Source: Macrobrachium rosenbergii (Eukaryota > Arthropoda > Malacostraca > Decapoda > Palaemonidae). Taken from it: DNA of 64,000 nt. The position numbers and the translations under genes are program-made. The stretch is taken from positions 81,347,471-81,411,470 of the forward strand of contig NC_089743.1 of the NCBI RefSeq assembly GCF_040412425.1. Direction: 5' to 3'. The notes under the pieces are model-generated. The model had not been told where the DNA came from. It ran no database searches and saw only the letters and a program-made list of their open reading frames with translations. This document shows, one piece after another, positions 57,491 to 64,000 of the stretch; within the stretch, counting starts at the first letter, position 1, and each line of letters begins with the position of its first letter.

Positions 57491-59706
57491 TAATCAAACT
57501 AAATGGATTTTGTTAAATGGAAAGTTCCCCAGCTATTCTTAATATCTGGGTTCTTTTCAAGTGTTAAAGGAAATACATTCATGCAGATCGGTGTCTGAGT
57601 ATTACTCTGCCAATACATTAGTGACATTACAGGTTTTGAGAAAAATTGTTGTGATGTCATTTTCCCAAGGGAATACAAAAAGTACTTTTCCTAGTGGTGT
57701 ATGGTGTGCTTTGCCAAACAATTTAAAATCTTAGAGATACTGATTTATATAAATTTGGTATGATAATTCCAGTAAATAATTATTTTGATTATGTACCAAC
57801 TAACATAGCCTATAACCTTACCTGGTGCTTGGGTAAGTCCTCATTTTTGTACAGGTGACAATTGATGAAGGTGTCTTGATGCTGACTGTGGATTTTATTT
57901 GAGTGTAGGCATAGCTTGACAAGGCAATTATGGTACCTACAATGATCATGAAATTTGAAATGAAATACACATCTTGAAATCCAGGTGTAGGTGTTACCTT
58001 TCCTGAAAGGGAACACTTACCAATAAAAAAAACCTGCAATTGGCACCTTTGGAGTTTAGCTGGGAAAAACCTCTGGTAATTAAAAAGAAACAGGTCACAA
58101 ACCCTAGCTTCAAAATAAAATAAGCAAATATAGAATGGAAATTAAAATAAAAAATAGGGAATGAAATCAGAAAATGGGAACCAAACAGAAAACATAAATC
58201 CAAATTCCTTTTCCACCTAACATCATTAATTGGGTCATATTAATTATCACCATTCTATGACCATAGTTCTTACAGCCTTAGGGTCTTTTCAACTTCAAGA
58301 CCAGTTCCAACACCACTTCAAATGCCCATTACCTTGGAGTATTTTTTATCCCTCAATATAGGTCCACAGAAACATCTCTGTGGGGAGAGGAAGTATCCCA
58401 GCATAAATAAACAGAAATGATCACATAAAAATAAATGGGAATAATAGAAAATATTCAAAAGTACAAATAGAAAGATAAAAGAATTTAGGGCGTGAAATGT
58501 CTTACCTCTTCAGTGATAACCTAAATGCCTGCAAGAACACTATCACACTAGATGGTACATGCCTCAGTGAAAACACATTTTCAAAAAGTTCACCATCTTT
58601 GACTCGCTCACCCCTCCCATTCGTACAAACATACGCAATGAAAACACATTTTCAAAAAGTTCACCATCTTGGACTCACTCGTCTCTCCCTTTCGTACAAA
58701 CATACGCATGTACGTTTCCATGAACAGTTACAAAACTGATTTCAACCGGTCTAAAATGCTTCATAGCTCAATCACGGGAATCTTCCATCATACAAAGAGA
58801 TTGTGATTGCAGGCGAACGGAATTTCTCAGTTTCTAAACAGACGAACAAACAGCTGATTTTGCATAGAACACTTATTTGCCGATTTCATGTTCACAACAC
58901 CTGTGAGAGGGCTGAATAGCCATTATTCATGATACCGATCGCATACTTATGTATCTTTGTAATATAGGTGTTAACTGTTTATCACACGTTTGGTTCCTTT
59001 ACATATTGATACTGAATCCTTTTCTTCATATTGTATCTATTTTAATTACTGAGAATGCTGTACTCTCAGACTTTTTTCTTTTTTTTTCTTACTGCCAGCA
59101 CTGTGGTCTTGTGATGTATTAGGCTCATCAGCACATTTATCAATATTTTTCTGTAAAGCATTATAATGACTTGTAACATTTTTGTTGCTTTTTTTCATGT
59201 ATAATTTACTAGTTCATAATCCAGTGACTTGGTTAACTCAAGCAATTTAATAACTATTTTTGTGTTGAATTGAGATTTCCGCCATTGATTCTAGCATTAT
59301 CATCTCATTCTCCAGTGGGATATTATTTATTTGTTTGATTTTTATTCCATCTTCCTGGTCTTTTTGTCGAGTTTATTCTTGTGTAATCATACAGAATTCA
59401 TAAATTTGTGTTATATGCATATATTACATTCCATAGACTTTCACAATGGTTTTCAACAGTGTTGATAAATTTTGACGTTGCACCTTTTCATTTTGTAGTC
59501 TCCTGATCCACAGTATTTCAGGTTACTGAAACATCTATATTCAGTATTTCCATACACTGAACAATTTGTAAACTGAAGTGGCTTTAGTAAACAGTGTGTG
59601 GTCTAAGTTCTCCATTTGGACCTAAGGTTTTTCAATTAACTTTATTTTTTGCTACTTTAGTGTTGTTTTCAGCCTTCCCAAGGATGTTGTGAAGGGTCAG
59701 ATTTTG
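57491..59706. other. Non-coding stretch
   Basis: No supported gene. Contains one ~71-bp tandem duplication (listed next). Confidence 0.5.
58568..58709 (+). repeat. ~71-bp tandem duplication
   Basis: tgaaaacacattttcaaaaa ... tcgtacaaacatacgca occurs at 58568 and 58639 with few differences. The small frame across it is repetitive and not convincing as a gene. Confidence 0.88.
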
Positions 59707-59814
59707 TATGCTTGTATTTTCATACCTTTTTGCTTGGAATCGTATGCTTGTATTTTCATACCTTTTTGCTTGGAATCGTATGCTTGTATTTTCATACCTT
59801 TTTGCTTGGAATCT
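59707..59814 (+). repeat. 36-bp unit x 3
   Basis: Three virtually identical copies of tatgcttgtattttcatacc tttttgcttggaatcg (59707, 59743, 59779). The unit is a multiple of three, which keeps a repetitive short frame open. Confidence 0.95.
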
Positions 59815-60480
59815 TATGTGTGTTTTTTGTTAATGGGATCTTCATTATGTTCATATTTTACTTTAATTACTGTTCCTCATAAGTATTTTTTGTATAGTTT
59901 TTTATTTTTCATTTCCCCTTAAAGGTGAATTTCTAATGTATGTATGTGATGGTTTCTACTAGCCACTCATTTTCCTTTATCTGGAAGGTATGTCTTTTGA
60001 TGGTTATCTTGATAACGGAAAGTTTTCCACTGAAATTGGTAAAATCTTTTATGTTTATAGTGCTTTGAACTTCAAACTATTTCCAGTGCCAAATAGGGAA
60101 TCAGAATGGGTTAGTGTTAACTTTGTTTTCTTGTACTGTACTTTTATACCTTTCTTGCTTGGAAAATCCGATATGTTGTTTTCATTAATGGAATTACTGC
60201 TCCTTGTTAGCATATTTTGTACAGTTTTGTATTTTTCATTTCCCTTTAAAGGTAATTTTCTGATTGATTTGTTGGTTTCTACTTGTCACTCATTTTCTTT
60301 TACCTGGAAGGTGTCTTTTGATGGTCATCTTGATAACCTAAAGTTTTCCAGTTGTATTGGTAAAATATTTTATTCTCTTTATAGTGTATGGAACTTTGAA
60401 CAATTTCCAATGCCTAAAAGGGACTCAGGAAGGGTCCAGTGTTAAGCTTTGGTTTCTTGTACTGTACTTTTTTCAATGAC
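59815..60480 (+). repeat. ~323-bp degenerate tandem duplication
   Basis: ctggaaggta tgtcttttgatgg at 59981 recurs as ctggaaggtgtcttttgatgg at 60304. Also paired are gataa(c/a)...aaagttttcca, ttggtaaaat(c/a)tttta and cttgtactgtactttt. The 151-codon frame at 59990-60445 results from two in-frame copies and is probably not a gene. Confidence 0.82.
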
Positions 60481-61018
60481 AGTTTTTTACATTTTTGCCT
60501 CAGGGGGCTCAGAAACATGTATATGTTAATTTGCTTTTATTGGTATGTAAGTCTACAAGGTTATCCTTGTTTGTGCAAAAACTGTCAACATTAGGTTAAA
60601 TTGGCCAAGGATTATAATTCATCTGGCTAAGTGTTCTGTGCTTAACTATGAAATTACAATTGAAGAGCAGATAAACTACTCTTTTACAGGCCACATGGCA
60701 CTTACTGTATATCTAGCTGTATATGATGTTCCCAGTGCCATACATCAGCAGTCTATTAAAATGGTTATGTTTTAATGGGAGTAGGAAGAATGAAGTAATT
60801 GAGAGTGCTCATGACAAATTAGTCTTTTGACTGCCAAAAGCTTCCTGACAATAGGCATGATTGTAGAGAGGTGGTACTGGACACTGACTCAAGTGTTATG
60901 TAATCCAACATAGTGCTGATATTAACTGTGTGACAACAGCATACTGACCCTGATGGATAAAATTTGGAGAAAAAGGTTGGGTATGGAGTGGGAAGGAAGT
61001 ATCTAGCCAGTCCTTAAC
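60481..61018. other. Non-coding stretch
   Basis: No recognisable feature. Confidence 0.45.
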
Positions 61019-61020
61019 TA

Positions 61021-61965
61021 CAGTACTACCCCACTTTTACATGCTTCACCTTTTTCACTCTTCACTTTGTCACAGATTTTTGTGGAACTGTATTTTTTCA
61101 TTAAAGTATATGCATACTGAGATAGAGGGAAAGAGATGTTTACCTCAAAGTCTAAGCACAGTATAAATGAATTCTGTAAGTGAAATAACATTTTACTGAT
61201 ATTTTGCTGCGTTTTTCTTATTAAAGGATATGTGTACTGAGAGAGAGAGAGAGAGAGAGAACTGAAGTGTTTATACATCGAAGTACAGTAACTTGCTGGG
61301 GACGAGACTTCAAGAACAGGGTTAAACTTTGTCTGGAAGGAAAGTAAGAATCAAGGTCTGTAAATGTTGAGTGTTGCCTACGCATTAAGTTTAGATTTTA
61401 AATATTTTTACGCTGTATTAGAGATGAAACATCAACAGTGATAAAACATTCTCTCATGTGATAATCATAGTCAATTAAATTTGTAATGAAATACAGTACA
61501 ATAAATCAAAGCAAAAAATATGGCAACACTACCTACGTTGATGTAGTAGCAAACTTGCTGGATTTGTTCATTTTCATGTTTTTTTATGTTTATGGTACAT
61601 TAATTGGGCGATGAACTGTTAAAATAGGCAGTTATAAGCATTTTAGGGTGTATATACTTGAGAGTAACAGTTGTAGAAGAGTAATGTAAGCTGACTCTGG
61701 GTGTTTTAGTATGATAATTTAAGGTATATTTATGTTGAACAATTAAATTAGGCAGTGAACTGTGAAAATAGGCAGTTATAAGCATTTTAGTTTAAGGGGT
61801 ACAGGGTATTTGGCAATTGTGAAAATAGGCAGTTATAAGCATTTTAGTTTAAGGGGTACAGGGTATTTGGCAGTTGTTAGCCAGTTATAAGCATTTTTGG
61901 AGGGGCTTTTGCATTTCCGCGGTGGGTTCTGGAACCTATCACCTTATAAAAGTGGGATAGCACTG
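61021..61965. mobile_element. Mariner-type MITE, second copy of the ggcagttataagcat family
   Basis: Terminal cagtactaccccacttttac (TA before it at 61019-61020) and its inverse aaaagtgggatagcactg (TA after it at 61966-61967) form imperfect ~18-bp inverted repeats. Internal ggcagttataagcatttta motifs are shared with the element at 31505-32154. No transposase frame. It contains a GA run at 61239-61260. Confidence 0.75.
61762..61900 (+). repeat. 57-bp tandem repeat inside the MITE
   Basis: gtgaaaataggcagttataa gcattttagtttaaggggta cagggtatttggcaatt is repeated at 61762 and 61819, followed by a partial third copy (agccagttataagcattttt, near 61882). Confidence 0.92.
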
Positions 61966-61967
61966 TA

Positions 61968-64000
61968 GACCAAAGGATTGGTTGTCCCTTCTGCCACTAA
62001 GGATCAGAACCTGAGCAGTCATGTCTTGGTGGTAGGGTGAGAAGGAGATATCTTTCCTGTTGTATTAAGCTTGGAGCAGGTTTCAAAAGGTATTTAAGTT
62101 ATCCATGAGTGGACAGAGATATTGCTTGTCATATTGGCAAATTCCTTCAAAATGCAGTTGGAAAGCAGTAAGGAGAGGAGGGTTAAAGACTAGAATGAGT
62201 GCTTGCAAGTTGCATTATTGTAAAGTGCAGAACTTGGAGGTCAGAGGAGGCTGGCATGAAGATGCAAGAATTGGAATCCAGTATATATATTAGACTCTAG
62301 TGTAATGAAAGATTACAAATTCATTAATAAAAATTTTACTGTAATACACTAAAGGCAGACAGAATTTCACGTTGCAAAACACTACAGGAAAACAGTAAAA
62401 TTTCTCAAGTGCGTAAGTAATCAGTAGACAGTGAGGTTGGTTATGTAGCACTTCTTTGATACTACTTCCTCCCCGCCCTCTCAATTTAGATAATCATCCC
62501 TGACAATAGTGGTATACTAGAGGTTGTCTTATTAAAATACAATTTATTATTTTTCAAAAGATTATTAAAATAGTAATTTTATCCTTTGTGGAAATTGTCT
62601 TTTCAGTATAAGCTACAGTTGCTGTGAATGTCTTGATTTAAGGCTAAGCATTGTTTATGCTGTACCTGAAATGGTGAAAATTGCCTAAAATGGTGACATT
62701 TCAAAAATCTTTATTTATATTTCTCCAGTAAATTCAGAATTTTTGTATACTAGGTTGGATGTTCTGTTTAACAGTTAGCAATATTTTATGTTTATTCAAC
62801 AGTTGTCAGTTTTCCACATTATTAAAACATGCCACCTTGCACAATCTAATTTACTAGAAAAAAGTGAGTGTGTTGAATAAACAACAATTACAGTAACAAC
62901 ATATTTATTATTTCTTCCAAGTGCAGGCTTACACCTATGTGATGTGTACACCGATTGCAGACCGAAGCTTTTCAATGCCACTTCTATACATCTTTTCAGA
63001 GGCAGAACTAGAAATATCTTTATACAAAACATGACAGAGTCAACAAAAAAGAATAAGAGGATGGAAATCCACATATACATATATAATATATAACTATACA
63101 GATCACAAAGAACAAAAAATCACAAAATGCACGCACAACCTTCCGAGATACATCGGACCTGCCACCGAAAGACAGAAGCCCAAAGTAGTTATGAAATTCA
63201 GAACTCATTTCATCAAGGAGAAACATTTTCTCTCGGATACAAACTTGTACATTACGCTGACAAGGTAAGTCATGATATTACATAGTTTGCATTTACACAG
63301 TAAGGGTGTGATGAGCATGGGGCCACATCCACGTGGAAAAGTAAAGGGTTTGGTAACTAAGGAAGCAAGTCCAAAATGTAAAGCAAAATATAGTTGAATA
63401 ACACTTCATGCTATTTATTTTACTCACCATGGAAAACGTTATCAGACTAATTCAGAACTGGTAAAAAACTGTATTAAAAATTAAAAAGGAAAATATTGAT
63501 AAATACTGTGGTAAGATTATATAAAAGGTAGCAAAGTCAATAGAAAATAGATGCAAAATTATTTTTCAACTGTACATAATAATTACAGTATTAGGAAATG
63601 GCAGATTTCTAAACTACTGCAGTCTTGTAATTACTTTGTTGAATGTGATGTATTAGTCACCATATGATGTTTAGAAAATGCTTGGGTTTCTGTACACATT
63701 GTAGTTTTTCGTTGTTTGAAAACTATAAATAAGGATGATGATTAAAATTAGAATTCATTAAACTACAGATCCAGTAGTATTTTTGTAAGGTGCCTTGAAG
63801 AAACTGTGGACATTTCAGTTTAACTGCAGCCAAGAACCATCAAAAACTCTGTGAACTTGATTATCTGATGTTGTGATTAATCATTTTTAAACAAGGTTGT
63901 TCCCTGCATTTTAGTAATGATAAACTAATGGCATGATGGTCTCCACTACAATTTTCAAGTGATCAAAGTAGCATTTCACTTTGCAAGGTTATCTATTATT
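61968..64000. other. Non-coding stretch to window end
   Basis: AT-rich; short frames only, none with recognisable content. No RNA gene or element terminus seen. Confidence 0.5.

Overview
This window looks like intergenic, repeat-dominated nuclear DNA of an arthropod, most likely a decapod crustacean. The evidence is low GC, long GA/CT/AT microsatellites, degenerate CCTAA (TTAGG-type) telomere-like repeats, and above all several DIRS-like tyrosine-recombinase retrotransposons of the kind known to be abundant in decapods. The species cannot be fixed from the sequence. There is nothing prokaryotic: no operons, CRISPR arrays, rRNA or tRNA genes were seen. Most open frames are remains of mobile elements or antisense shadows. 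Only one long uninterrupted frame looks like a host gene: an intronless-looking 1042-codon frame (24436-27564) with four diverged copies of an unrecognised ~60-residue repeat, a GATA-like zinc finger and C-terminal C2H2-like fingers.

Layout. 1-2.5 kb: unremarkable, with an AT microsatellite. 2.5-5.4 kb: decayed RTE-like LINE (endonuclease plus reverse transcriptase) with a candidate 16-bp target-site duplication. 5.4-8.9 kb: nothing coding. 8.9-9.3 kb: telomere-like CCTAA-rich repeats. 10.3 kb: a 91-bp near-perfect palindrome. 10.6-24.04 kb: three DIRS-like elements in a row. A is a gag-only deletion derivative, B is structurally almost complete, and C lacks reverse transcriptase but keeps a recombinase remnant. 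B sits in the internal complementary region (ICR) of A. 24.4-27.6 kb: the candidate host gene. 31.5-32.15 kb: a mariner-type MITE carrying a second MITE, with an internal empty-site proof of the insertion. 32.5-36.9 kb: two ~2.18-kb TTAA-flanked (piggyBac-type) non-autonomous elements head to head, each with five internal ~375-bp repeats, so the pair forms a ~4.4-kb palindrome. 39.2-41.8 kb: a deleted DIRS element (E) with inverted termini and ICR. 42.0-47.3 kb: a decayed Jockey-like LINE broken by an LTR-plus-gag fragment of a Gypsy-type element. 48.0-49.4 kb: another LINE reverse transcriptase, cut by DIRS element D (49.4-57.25 kb). D is itself split by a clean gag-only LTR retrotransposon (50019-53781) with two LTRs, a tRNA-Lys-type primer site, a polypurine tract and a 4-bp duplication AGGA. 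57.3-61 kb: several local tandem duplications. 61.02-61.97 kb: a second copy of the mariner-like MITE family. 62-64 kb: nothing supported.

The elements do not act together as a pathway; they record successive insertions. In the 48-57 kb block the order is LINE, then DIRS D, then the LTR element, whose two LTRs still look very similar. In the 10-24 kb block B is younger than A. The DIRS reading frames are broken by frameshifts and stops, yet catalytic signatures can still be read: the reverse transcriptase DD in B and D, and the recombinase HxxR and Tyr in B.
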